Source of the DNA: an uncultured Clostridia bacterium
Lineage (GTDB): Bacteria > Bacillota > Clostridia > TANB77 > CAG-508
Direction: 5' to 3'
NCBI GenBank assembly: GCA_947626205.1
Contig: CANQRO010000016.1
Location: 1-20,428, forward strand
Length of the DNA: 20,428 nt
Positions 8,550 through 16,781 of this stretch are shown piece after piece. The notes under the pieces are model-generated. The model was not told the DNA's origin. It was given only the letters and a program-made list of their open reading frames with translations, and did no database searches. Each line of letters begins with the position of its first letter. Positions within the stretch are counted from its first letter, which is position 1. Both the position numbers and the translations under genes were made by a program.

Positions 8550-8597
8550 AAATTTTTATATGTTAGTTTCTTTAACTAAGCATATATCCTCCTTTTT
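8550..8597 (-). promoter_or_regulatory. Hairpin-bridged Shine-Dalgarno and mini-ORF upstream of trmH
   Basis: On the minus strand AAAAAGGAGG (8597-8588) is followed by a hairpin: CATAT-AACTAA arms (plus-strand 8574-8585, one bulged G at 8580) pair with ATATG-TTAGTT (8558-8568) around a 5-nt loop. Then come 8 nt and the trmH ATG. Folding would bring the SD to an effective spacing of about 10 nt. Inside the hairpin an ATG (8583) opens a three-codon ORF, Met-Leu-Ser-stop, only 4 nt after the SD. Either a looped-out SD or a leader-peptide arrangement is possible. Confidence 0.5.
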
Positions 8598-8635
8598 CAT
8601 TAATTTTTATTTTATTATTGCCTATTTTTACTTTT

Positions 8636-11600
8636 TTAACCTATATTTGAACCTTTTTCAATAGTACTTAAAAATTCTTTTACTTTTTTAATAATTATGC
8701 TATCACTATTTTCTGGAACTTTATATGTTATATATGGTTCTTTTCCTGGCGAAAAACGTATTTCATTCCTATATTTTTTAACAAGATTATCTACTATATC
8801 CATATTAAAATGTTCAGCATCAAAGTGAAATATTATACTTTGTACTTTAGAAGCAATTTTCGTAATATATGTTTTTTTACAAAGTTCTTTGATTCGTGCT
8901 ATTTCTAGTAAATTATATACTTCTTTTGGTAATTGTCCATATCTATCAAGTATTTCATCTGTTACATTCTCAATATCTTCTTCCGTTCTTGAAAGGGCAA
9001 TATTTTGATATACTTCAATTTTTTGACTACTGTTTTCTATATATTCATCTGGAATATAGCTAGATATGTTTAAATCTATTTGTACATCTATTTCTTCTTT
9101 TACTTCTTCGCCTCTCATCTCTTTAATTACTTCATCTAAAAGTTTGCAATAAGTATCATATCCAACTTGTTCCATATGACCAGATTGTATTTCTCCTAAT
9201 AAACTTCCTGCACCACGAATTTCTAAATCTCTCATTGCAATTTTAAAACCAGAACCAAATTCAGTAAATTCTTTAATTGCCTTTAATCTTTTATCTGCTA
9301 CTTCTGATAATAACTTATCTGGCTTATATGTAATATATGCATAACTTTGAATATCACTTCTTCCTACTCTTCCTCTAATTTGATATAACTGTGCTAATCC
9401 TAATCTATCCGCATTTTCTACAATGATAGTATTAGCATTTGGAATATCTATTCCAGATTCTAAAATGGTAGTACAAACTAGTACATCTATTTTTTTATTA
9501 ATGAAATCCATCATTATATCTTCTAATTCTCTACCTGTCATTTTACCATGTGCAAAAGCAATTTTTGCTTCTGGAACAAGGTTAGATATTTCATTTGCCT
9601 TTTTCTCTATTTGTTCAACATTATTAAATAAATAAAATACCTGTCCATTTCTTTCTAGTTCTTTTATTATAGCCTCTTTTACCACTTCTTCGTCATATTC
9701 TAACACATAGGTTTGCACTGGTTTTCTATTTTGTGGTGGATCATAAATAACAGACATATCTCTTATACCTACAATTGACATGTGTAAAGTTCTAGGAATT
9801 GGTGTTGCAGTCATTGTTAAAACATCTACATTAGTTTTATATTGTTTTATTTTTTCTTTATCTTTTACACCAAATCTATGCTCTTCATCTATAATTAATA
9901 ATCCTAAATCCTTGAATTGCACATCTTTGCTTAAAATTCTATGTGTTCCAATTACTACATCAACTTCACCTAATTTCAATTTTTTAACTACTTCTTCTTG
10001 TTCTTTTTTTGTACGGAAACGATTTAAAAGTTCAACTTTTATTGCAAATTCTTCCATTCTTTCTTTAAAAGTTTCATATTGTTGATTTGCAAGTACAGTA
10101 GTAGGTACAAGATATGCTACTTGCTTCTGATCCATACATGCTTTAAAAGCTGCTCTTATTGCTACTTCTGTTTTTCCATATCCTACATCTCCACATAAAA
10201 GCCTATCCATAGGTTTTTGTTGTTCCATATCTTTTTTTACTTCTTCTATGCAACGAAGTTGGTCATCTGTTTCTGTATATGGGAAATTTGCTTCAAAACT
10301 ATTTTGCCATGGAGTATCTTTTGAAAATGCAAATCCTATTGCATTTTGACGTTTTGCATAAAGTTCTATTAGTTCCTTTGCAACTTCACGCAAATTAGAT
10401 TTTACTCTTGCTTTAGTATTTCCCCATTCTTTACTTCCCAACCTATTTAATTTAGGTTCTGCTTCTCCTCCTCCAATATATTTTCTAATATTATCTAGTT
10501 GATTAGTTGGAATGTATAAAATATCTTCATCTCTATATTCTATTTTTATATAATCTCTTATTATATTATCTGCTTTAATTGTATTTACACCAATAAATTT
10601 ACCTATTCCATGGGTTCTATGAACAACATAATCTCCTATTTTTAAATCTGAAAAAACAACTTTTTCGCCTTCAGAAAATGCAGTATGTGCTTTTCTTCGC
10701 TTTTTTAAATCCTTATCAAATAGGTCTTTTGTACTAATTAAAAACAATCCTAAATCATAACTTTCAAAACCAGTTGAAATAGAGCTTGGTATAATTACAA
10801 CTAAGCTTTTTGGTAATTCTTCTTCAAAATTTTTAAAAGTTTTATGAGGTATTTCTTTTTCTAATAACAACAATGATAATTTCTTACTTGCTTCTTCATC
10901 TCCAGCAAATGCAACAATTGTTTTTTGCTCATTAATTGCTCTTTGAACTTCTTCTAAGAATAATTCCATACTGCTTTTAAAATAATTAATTTCTCGTGTT
11001 TGCATATTAATAGCATTTCTTTTTACATTAGAAGTCTCTTCATCTACAAAACCTAAATCTTGTTTTTCTAAATAAATTTGTTGCTTGCCTTTAAGCTTTT
11101 TTAATATTTCATCATAATTATTCCAGTCTTTTAATGCATCTGGAATCATTTTTTGCTTTTCTAATAATGTTTCATAAATATTTTGCTGGTCTTGTAAAAT
11201 ATTTTTTTCTCTAGCTTTTATTTTACTTGACTCATCTATACATATAAGAAAATCATCTTCTAAATAATCTAATAAATTTGTAGTTTTCGTATAGAAACTA
11301 TCAAAATATTTATCTATTTTACTTATATAGTTTCCATTTTCAATTAATTCTATGTCTTGGTTTAATATGTCTTCATTTAGAATATCATCTCTATTTCGAA
11401 TTGCTTTACACACATCTTCAATTGTATTTTCTAAAACATACTCATGTGCAGGATAAATTGAAATCTTTTTTTCCATATCTGTAGAACGTTGATTTTGTAT
11501 AGAAAAATATCTTATAGAATCTACTTCGTCTCCCCAAAATTCAATACGCACACCTTTTTTCTCACTTATAGCAACATCTAAAATTCCACCACGTAAACTA

Positions 11601-12115
11601 AATTCACCTTTTGCTTCTACTAAATCACTTCTTACATAACCAAGTGAAATTAATTTTTGCTTTACTTCTTCTAAAGGATAAAGTTTTCCTACTTCAAAAT
11701 TAATTTCATCTTTATATAATACTTCTTTTGGTATCATTCTTTGCATTAATGCTTCTATTGTAGTTACTATTATATCTACTTGCCTTTGTTTTATTTTGTT
11801 TAATGCGTCAATTCTTTCGTATGGTAAGTCTTTACTTTCTGCAATGTAATCATAAGTTACAATTTCTTTTTTAGGGAAAAATATAACTTTAGAGGTAAGA
11901 GCTTCAAAATCCTTTACTAAGTTTCTTGCTTGTATTTCATTATATGTAATTATACATATCTTTTTATTTGTAAATTCACTCGTTCCATATGCAAAAATAA
12001 CTTTACTAACATCAGTAAGCCCAGTTAGCATAACTGGGCTTTTTTCAAATTTTATATCTTGTAAATAGCTATTAAATTTTTCAGAATTTGATAGCAATTT
12101 TGTAAGAGAATTCAT
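8636..12115 (-). CDS. mfd: Transcription-repair coupling factor Mfd
   Basis: ATP-dependent translocase that dislodges RNA polymerase stalled at DNA lesions and recruits UvrA. Full length at 1159 aa. In order: UvrB-homology region (about 1-210, including RGGILDVAI and IEFWGDEVDSIR), the RNA-polymerase interaction domain beginning about 494 (GDYVVHRTHGIGKFIG), the SF2 translocase with Walker A GDVGYGKTE near 643, DEEH near 743, TATPIPRTLHMS and GRVGRSD, and the C-terminal UvrA-inhibiting domain. AAGGAG is 12-13 nt upstream of the ATG, a somewhat long spacing. An extended -10 promoter lies just upstream, and three 25-bp repeats separate it from sleB. A GC-rich perfect hairpin lies at codons 25-33 (separate entry). 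Confidence 0.97.
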   Translation of the reverse strand: MNSLTKLLSNSEKFNSYLQDIKFEKSPVMLTGLTDVSKVIFAYGTSEFTNKKICIITYNEIQARNLVKDFEALTSKVIFFPKKEIVTYDYIAESKDLPYERIDALNKIKQRQVDIIVTTIEALMQRMIPKEVLYKDEINFEVGKLYPLEEVKQKLISLGYVRSDLVEAKGEFSLRGGILDVAISEKKGVRIEFWGDEVDSIRYFSIQNQRSTDMEKKISIYPAHEYVLENTIEDVCKAIRNRDDILNEDILNQDIELIENGNYISKIDKYFDSFYTKTTNLLDYLEDDFLICIDESSKIKAREKNILQDQQNIYETLLEKQKMIPDALKDWNNYDEILKKLKGKQQIYLEKQDLGFVDEETSNVKRNAINMQTREINYFKSSMELFLEEVQRAINEQKTIVAFAGDEEASKKLSLLLLEKEIPHKTFKNFEEELPKSLVVIIPSSISTGFESYDLGLFLISTKDLFDKDLKKRRKAHTAFSEGEKVVFSDLKIGDYVVHRTHGIGKFIGVNTIKADNIIRDYIKIEYRDEDILYIPTNQLDNIRKYIGGGEAEPKLNRLGSKEWGNTKARVKSNLREVAKELIELYAKRQNAIGFAFSKDTPWQNSFEANFPYTETDDQLRCIEEVKKDMEQQKPMDRLLCGDVGYGKTEVAIRAAFKACMDQKQVAYLVPTTVLANQQYETFKERMEEFAIKVELLNRFRTKKEQEEVVKKLKLGEVDVVIGTHRILSKDVQFKDLGLLIIDEEHRFGVKDKEKIKQYKTNVDVLTMTATPIPRTLHMSIVGIRDMSVIYDPPQNRKPVQTYVLEYDEEVVKEAIIKELERNGQVFYLFNNVEQIEKKANEISNLVPEAKIAFAHGKMTGRELEDIMMDFINKKIDVLVCTTILESGIDIPNANTIIVENADRLGLAQLYQIRGRVGRSDIQSYAYITYKPDKLLSEVADKRLKAIKEFTEFGSGFKIAMRDLEIRGAGSLLGEIQSGHMEQVGYDTYCKLLDEVIKEMRGEEVKEEIDVQIDLNISSYIPDEYIENSSQKIEVYQNIALSRTEEDIENVTDEILDRYGQLPKEVYNLLEIARIKELCKKTYITKIASKVQSIIFHFDAEHFNMDIVDNLVKKYRNEIRFSPGKEPYITYKVPENSDSIIIKKVKEFLSTIEKGSNIG
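12017..12041 (+). terminator. Terminator-like hairpin inside mfd, antisense orientation
   Basis: AAGCCCAGTTA and TAACTGGGCTT form an 11-bp perfect stem with a GCA loop, followed on the plus strand by TTTTTC. This is the GC-richest stem in the window and matches a factor-independent terminator reading antisense to mfd. On the mfd sense strand the A-run precedes the stem, so it should not terminate mfd itself. Confidence 0.5.
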
Positions 12116-12150
12116 GTTTATAATTTTCTCCTTAAAGTAAGTATAATATG

Positions 12151-12159
12151 ATTATACCA
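12151..12159 (-). promoter_or_regulatory. Extended -10 promoter of mfd
   Basis: On the minus strand TGGTATAAT (12159-12151) is a perfect -10 hexamer with the TGn extension. No good -35 is visible at 17 bp. The transcript would start about 30 nt before the mfd ATG, giving mfd its own promoter within the long minus-strand run. Confidence 0.5.
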
Positions 12160-12190
12160 CATTTTCTGTTTCTTTAGAATAGCTTTTTAT

Positions 12191-12265
12191 AATTTTATTT
12201 ATTATATTTACTCTAAATTTTATTTATTATATTTACTTTAAACTTTATTTATTATATTTACTTTA
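12191..12265. repeat. Three tandem 25-bp repeats between sleB and mfd
   Basis: Copies at 12191-12215, 12216-12240 and 12241-12265 differ by one base each (C versus T at 12213/12238 and T versus C at 12218/12243). Each contains TATAAT on the minus strand. They lie just upstream of the mfd promoter, so they could be alternative -10-like elements, a protein-binding array, or simple slippage-derived repeats. Confidence 0.85.
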
Positions 12266-12284
12266 AAAGCTTTTTTCGATAGTT

Positions 12285-12986
12285 TTATTTACAGAATCTA
12301 TGTTTTCCTATGGTTACAACATATGGTCTAGACCAAATCCACTTACTTGTTGCAGTTGCAGGATTGAAATAATATATAGAGCCATAAGATGGGTCCCATC
12401 CATTTAATGCGTCTTGTGCAGCTTTTTTAGCTGTAGAATTTGGTGTCATATTAATTTGTCCATCACTAACAACATCGAATGCGCCACTCTGATAAATAAC
12501 ACCTGCAACAGTATTCGGAAAGCTCGAGCTTTTTACTCTATTTAATACAACTGCAGCAACTGCTACTTGCCCTTCATATGGTTCTCCTCTTGCTTCTCCA
12601 TAAACTAATCTTGATAATAGATTTAAGTCATTAGAGTTTGATGACGAAGATGAAGAGCTATTAGATGAAGTATAAATTCCCATTGCAGCTAATGTGCTTT
12701 TTCCAGCAATTCCATCTACTGTTAAACCGTTTTTTCTTTGAAAATATTTTACTGCTTGCAAAGTTTGACTTCCATAAATTCCATCTATACTTCCGTTGTA
12801 ATAGCCCCACCTCTTTAATTTTGTTTGGATCTGTATTACTTCATCTCCTCTTGAACCGTATTTAGATAATGCCTGAACAATATTAAGACTAAGTATATTA
12901 TATAGTATTAATACAGCTATACTTAAACTTATTATAATAATTGCTTTTTTATTTTTATTAATTACCTTCTTCAAAAAAATCACCAC
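12285..12986 (-). CDS. sleB: Spore cortex-lytic enzyme SleB-type cell wall hydrolase, start uncertain
   Basis: SleB-type enzymes are lytic transglycosylases that degrade muramic-lactam cortex peptidoglycan during germination, so this gene implies sporulation. Visible: a basic N-terminus and one membrane/signal segment (about residues 14-35), a peptidoglycan-binding_1 domain (about 45-102), a Ser-rich linker (107-119), and the hydrolase_2 catalytic domain from 120 with YGEARGEPYEGQVAVAAV. There E131 is the likely catalytic residue. The 233-aa length is normal. The listed start is GTG with no SD. A much better start, ATG at 13008 with GGAG 5 nt upstream, is in the neighbouring frame and would join sleB if the T7 run at 12979-12973 had one base less. 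It lies 39 bp (from the ATG) after fhs. Confidence 0.88.
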   Translation of the reverse strand: MVIFLKKVINKNKKAIIIISLSIAVLILYNILSLNIVQALSKYGSRGDEVIQIQTKLKRWGYYNGSIDGIYGSQTLQAVKYFQRKNGLTVDGIAGKSTLAAMGIYTSSNSSSSSSSNSNDLNLLSRLVYGEARGEPYEGQVAVAAVVLNRVKSSSFPNTVAGVIYQSGAFDVVSDGQINMTPNSTAKKAAQDALNGWDPSYGSIYYFNPATATSKWIWSRPYVVTIGKHRFCK

Positions 12987-13047
12987 TTTTAGATAAATAT
13001 TTTTTCATATTTTCTCCAAATGTGGCGATTTTATACTTATAATAATT

Positions 13048-14712
13048 TTAAAAAATTCCTACTACGTTCTCATTTTCATCAATATCTATTGATTCTGCCG
13101 CTGGAACTTTTGGAAGTCCTGGCATTGTAAAGATTTTTCCAGTTAGAGCTACAATAAATTTTGCACCTGTTTTTAACCTAATTTCTTTTACATGTATTGT
13201 AAATGGTTTATCACAAATTAAATTTTTAGGGTCATCTGAGAAAGAGTATTGAGTTTTTGCCATACATACAGGGAAATTATCATATCCTAACTCTTCAATT
13301 TTAGCGATTTCTTCTTCTGCTTCTTCAGAATATTCTACAGATTCTGCACCATAAATATTTTTTGCAATTTTTTCTATTTTTGTTTTTATAGAATCTTCTA
13401 GTTCATATGCATAATGTACATTCGTCTCTTTATCAGTAAGTTCTACCACTTTTTTAGCTAAATCTTCTGCACCAATTCCTCCTTTTTCCCATGCTTCTAC
13501 TAAACTCAAATTTATGCCCTTTTCTTCCAATTTTTCTTGTAATAAATTAATTTCATTTTGACTATCATCTACATATTTATTAATTGCTACAATTACATTT
13601 AAGCCCATTTTATTTTTTAAATTATCTACATGTCTTAATAAATTATGAATTCCTAATTCTAAGGCCTCTATGTTTTCTTTTTTTATATCTTCTTTTGCTA
13701 CACCTCCATGGTATTTTAAAGCTTTCATTGTTGCAACTATAATAACTGCATTTGGCTTAATTCCTGCTGTTCTGCATTTAATATCTACAAACTTTTCTGC
13801 TCCTAAATCTGCACCAAATCCGGCTTCTGTTACAACATAATCTGCAAGCTTAAGAGCCGTTTTTGTAGCTAAAATACTATTACATCCATGTGCAATGTTG
13901 GCAAATGGTCCACCATGAATTAATGCTGGTGTATGTTCTAAAGTTTGTACTAAATTAGGTTTAATTGCATCTTTTAATAAAACGGCTAAACTTCCTTCTG
14001 CTTTTAAATCTTTAGCGTAAATTGGTTTATTGTCCTTATTATATCCTACTACAATGTCTCCAATTCTTTTCTTTAAATCTTTAATATCTGTTGATAAGCA
14101 TAATATTGCCATAATTTCAGAAGCAACACTTATATCAAAACCATCTTCTCTTGGTACTACTCCCTTTTCACCAGAAAGCCCACATTCAATATTTCTTAAT
14201 TGACGATCATTTAAATCTACACATCTTCTCCATACTACTTTTTCGAAACCTAATTCATTTCCAAAGTATATATGATTATCAATTAATGCTGATAATAAAT
14301 TATTAGCAGAAGTAATTGCATGAATATCCCCTGTAAAATGTAAATTTATATCTTCCATCGGTGCTACTTGTGCTCTTCCTCCACCTGTTGCTCCACCTTT
14401 TATGCCAAAAACTGGTCCAAGTGATGGTTCTCTTAATGCAAGCATAGCTTTTTTTCCAATATACGATAATCCATCAGCAAGTCCAATAGAAATAGTTGTT
14501 TTTCCTTCTCCTAATGGGGTTGGGTTAATAGCTGTTACTAGAATTAATTTTCCATTCTTTTCACTATTACTTATTCTTTTTATTAAATCATTCGATAATT
14601 TAGCTTTGAATTTTCCATAGCATTCAAGTTCTTCCTCTTCAATTCCTACTTTTTTAGCTACTTCTTCAATTGGTTTTAACTTTACACTTCGTGCAATTTC
14701 AATATCTCCCAT
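13048..14712 (-). CDS. fhs: Formate--tetrahydrofolate ligase
   Basis: ATP-dependent formation of 10-formyltetrahydrofolate from formate and tetrahydrofolate, the entry of formate into one-carbon metabolism and the first methyl-branch step after formate in acetogens. The 554 aa are full length. Key regions: P-loop NPTPLGEGKTT at 63-73, the KGGATGGGRAQVAPMEDINL stretch from 105, HFTGDIHAITSANNLL, the EAGFGADLGAEKF region, and the C-terminal MPGLPKVPAAESI. AGGAG precedes the ATG at ordinary spacing. It follows the PAP2-like gene by 23 bp, suggesting co-transcription; nothing in the immediate context shows a Wood-Ljungdahl cluster. Confidence 0.97.
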   Translation of the reverse strand: MGDIEIARSVKLKPIEEVAKKVGIEEEELECYGKFKAKLSNDLIKRISNSEKNGKLILVTAINPTPLGEGKTTISIGLADGLSYIGKKAMLALREPSLGPVFGIKGGATGGGRAQVAPMEDINLHFTGDIHAITSANNLLSALIDNHIYFGNELGFEKVVWRRCVDLNDRQLRNIECGLSGEKGVVPREDGFDISVASEIMAILCLSTDIKDLKKRIGDIVVGYNKDNKPIYAKDLKAEGSLAVLLKDAIKPNLVQTLEHTPALIHGGPFANIAHGCNSILATKTALKLADYVVTEAGFGADLGAEKFVDIKCRTAGIKPNAVIIVATMKALKYHGGVAKEDIKKENIEALELGIHNLLRHVDNLKNKMGLNVIVAINKYVDDSQNEINLLQEKLEEKGINLSLVEAWEKGGIGAEDLAKKVVELTDKETNVHYAYELEDSIKTKIEKIAKNIYGAESVEYSEEAEEEIAKIEELGYDNFPVCMAKTQYSFSDDPKNLICDKPFTIHVKEIRLKTGAKFIVALTGKIFTMPGLPKVPAAESIDIDENENVVGIF

Positions 14713-14735
14713 TTATTTTCATCTCCTATAATTTA

Positions 14736-15167
14736 TTATAATATTAATCCTGCTATAATTCCTATTAATGCTCCTACAAATACTTGTGTTGGTGTATGTC
14801 CCAATACTTCAACTAACTTTTCACTTACTTGTACACTACTTAAACCTGGTGTCTCTATTAATTTATTTAATAATTTTGCTTGTTTTCCTGCTGCTCTTCT
14901 AATTCCTGCTGCATCATACATTACTACAAATGAAAAAATAACAGATAATGCAAAAAGTGGTGATGTTACTCCCTCATTTTTTCCAATTAATGTGGCAAGG
15001 GAAGTAACGACTGCTGAATGAGAACTTGGCATTCCACCAGCTCCTAATATTCTTTTAAAATTAAATTTCTTTGTTGTTACTAAATCATAGATTACCTTAA
15101 ATAATTGAATTCCAAACCACATCAGAAATGGAACATATAGATACTTAAATTCTGTAATATTATTCAT
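14736..15167 (-). CDS. Divergent PAP2 family membrane protein (YuiD-like, DUF212)
   Basis: A 143-aa integral membrane protein of the divergent PAP2/DUF212 family, related to B. subtilis YuiD; presumed to be an acid phosphatase/vanadium-haloperoxidase relative, substrate unknown. Visible: first hydrophobic segment around 8-30, GGMPSSHSA at 44-52, which holds the family Ser-His signature, a membrane segment with FALSVIFSFVVMY around 72-84, the MYDAAGIRRAAGKQA motif at 83-97, and a final segment beginning HTPTQVFVGALIGI. AGGGGA is upstream of the ATG. It sits between xseB (25 bp upstream) and fhs (23 bp downstream). Confidence 0.88.
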   Translation of the reverse strand: MNNITEFKYLYVPFLMWFGIQLFKVIYDLVTTKKFNFKRILGAGGMPSSHSAVVTSLATLIGKNEGVTSPLFALSVIFSFVVMYDAAGIRRAAGKQAKLLNKLIETPGLSSVQVSEKLVEVLGHTPTQVFVGALIGIIAGLIL

Positions 15168-15192
15168 TTTATTTCCCCTTTTATTTTAATAA

Positions 15193-15426
15193 TTATTCTT
15201 CGTTTACATCAAAATTTTCTTCAGATACTCCATTTTCATTTTTTAATAGAATTGTAATTCTCTTTTCTGCATTTTCTAAAATTTCATTACATGCTTTTGA
15301 TAACTTCATTCCTTCTTCAAATTTTGAAACAGATTCATCCAAATTCAAATCGCCTTTTTCTAATTCTCCTGCAATGCTCTCTAATTGTTTAATTGTTTCT
15401 TCAAAATTCATTTTATTTTTTTCCAT
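15193..15426 (-). CDS. xseB: Exodeoxyribonuclease VII small subunit
   Basis: Small subunit of exonuclease VII, which binds XseA in a multi-subunit complex that degrades single-stranded DNA from both ends. The 77 aa match the family, with the typical helical hairpin: FEETIKQLESIAGELEKGDL then LDESVSKFEEGMKLSKACNE. AAAGGAG sits 8-9 nt upstream of the ATG. It lies 25 bp after xseA, the standard order. Confidence 0.95.
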   Translation of the reverse strand: MEKNKMNFEETIKQLESIAGELEKGDLNLDESVSKFEEGMKLSKACNEILENAEKRITILLKNENGVSEENFDVNEE

Positions 15427-15451
15427 ATCTTTTTCTCCTTTATATATACCT

Positions 15452-16643
15452 TTAAATTACCTTTACTTTTTTAGTTCCATCAACTAATCTTAAATCAAGC
15501 TCATCATCTTTTTTTACATCCTTGGTAGATTTAATAATATCGCCATTACTATTTTGTGCAATACAATATCCTCTAGTTAAGGTTTTTAAAGGACTTAAAG
15601 TATCTAGTTTAGAAACTACTTCTACCATCTTATTTTTACAATCTTTATATTTTATTTCTATTGTATGTGCCATGTTTTTTACTAACATATCTACACGTAC
15701 ATATTGCTCATTTATAGGTTGTAGAGGTTCTTTAAAAACTCTTCTTGCCATACATTTTTCATATTGTAATCTCATAAGCTCTACTTTTTTCTTTAAAGCT
15801 AATTTTAACCTTGTTTGAAAACTATTTATTTTATTGTTCAATTCTTCAATATCTGCTACTGCAAGTTCCGCTGCTGCAGATGGTGTTGGTGCTCTTAAAT
15901 CTGCTGTAAAATCTGCTATTGTAAAATCTGTTTCATGACCTACTGCTGATATAATTGGAATTTTAGAATCAAAAATTGCTCTTGCAACAATTTCTTCATT
16001 AAATGGCCACAAATCTTCTAAAGATCCTCCACCTCTTGCCAGAATTAGAACATCTGCTAAATTATTTTCATTCATATATCTAATTGCTTCTGCAATTTTA
16101 GCTCCAGCTCCCTCCCCTTGCACAGGAACAGGAAATAACCTAATATATACATTAGGATTTCTTCTTGTACTAACATTAATAATATCTCTTATAACTGAAC
16201 CTGTTTGAGATGTTAAAACTCCAACTATATTAGGCATGAAAGGAATTTTCTTTTTATATTTTATATCGAACAATCCCTCTTTTTCGAGCTTTCCTTTTAA
16301 TTCTTCATATGCTTTATATAAGCTTCCCATGCCTTCTTCTTGCATTGCTTTACAGTATATTTGGTAAACTCCATCGCGTTCAAACACAGATACACTACCA
16401 AACACCATAACTTTCATTCCGATCTTTAGGCACGAATTTCAAATTTTGAGTAAATGACTTAAACATTATACATTTGATTAAAGAATTATCATCTTTTAAA
16501 GTAAAATATAAATGACCTGTATAATGATTTTTAAAATTTGAAATTTCGCCTTTTACTAAAACATTATTTAAAGATTCATCACTTGCAATTTTTTCTTTTA
16601 TATATTTATTTAAATCACTTACTGTAATTGGTTCTATATTCAT
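15452..16643 (-). CDS. xseA: Exodeoxyribonuclease VII large subunit, broken by one +1 frame change
   Basis: Large catalytic subunit of exonuclease VII. The start ATG at 16643 has AAAGGAG 4-5 nt upstream. The first frame (82 codons) encodes the N-terminal OB-fold, ends its recognisable part at LKFVPKD, then reads CGG and runs into a TAG. Skipping one base (plus-strand G at 16421) restores KDGMKVMVFGSVSVF and the remaining catalytic domain (GARGGGSLEDLWPFNEE-type segment with ARGGGSLEDLWPFNEE, SAVGHETDFTIADF, DLRAPTPSAAAE). The joined length, about 397 aa, is normal for XseA. The ATG of the second frame has no SD, so a split gene is unlikely. The same CGG signature occurs at the helicase frame break. 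The gene sits between nusB and xseB; a TATAAT at 16699-16694 is a weak promoter candidate. Confidence 0.9.
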
Positions 16644-16743
16644 TTGGTCTCCTTTTTATATTAAAATTACATCTCTTTAAAGTAAATTTTAATATTATAA
16701 TCTTAAAAAAGCTTTAATAGATTTTCTATACAACAAAATATCA

Positions 16744-16765
16744 GAAGTTAGAATATTCTAACCTC
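16744..16765 (-). terminator. Hairpin between nusB and xseA
   Basis: GTTAGAATATTCTAAC (16747-16762) is a perfect 16-bp palindrome, extendable to an 11-bp stem across 16744-16765 with one G-U pair. On the minus strand it is followed by TGATATTTTGTTGT, a poor U-tract, so it is a weak terminator, a processing hairpin, or a protein-binding palindrome. Confidence 0.4.
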
Positions 16766-16781
16766 TAACATCTTGTTAATA

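Noticed and set aside
9423..10085. Plus-strand frames inside mfd
   Set aside because: Shadows of the mfd frame, with no SD and low-complexity Ser/Phe/Leu composition.
15452..16417. The second xseA frame as an independent gene starting at the ATG at 16417
   Set aside because: No SD precedes this ATG, and it begins in the middle of the conserved OB-fold; joining with the upstream frame restores a normal full-length XseA.
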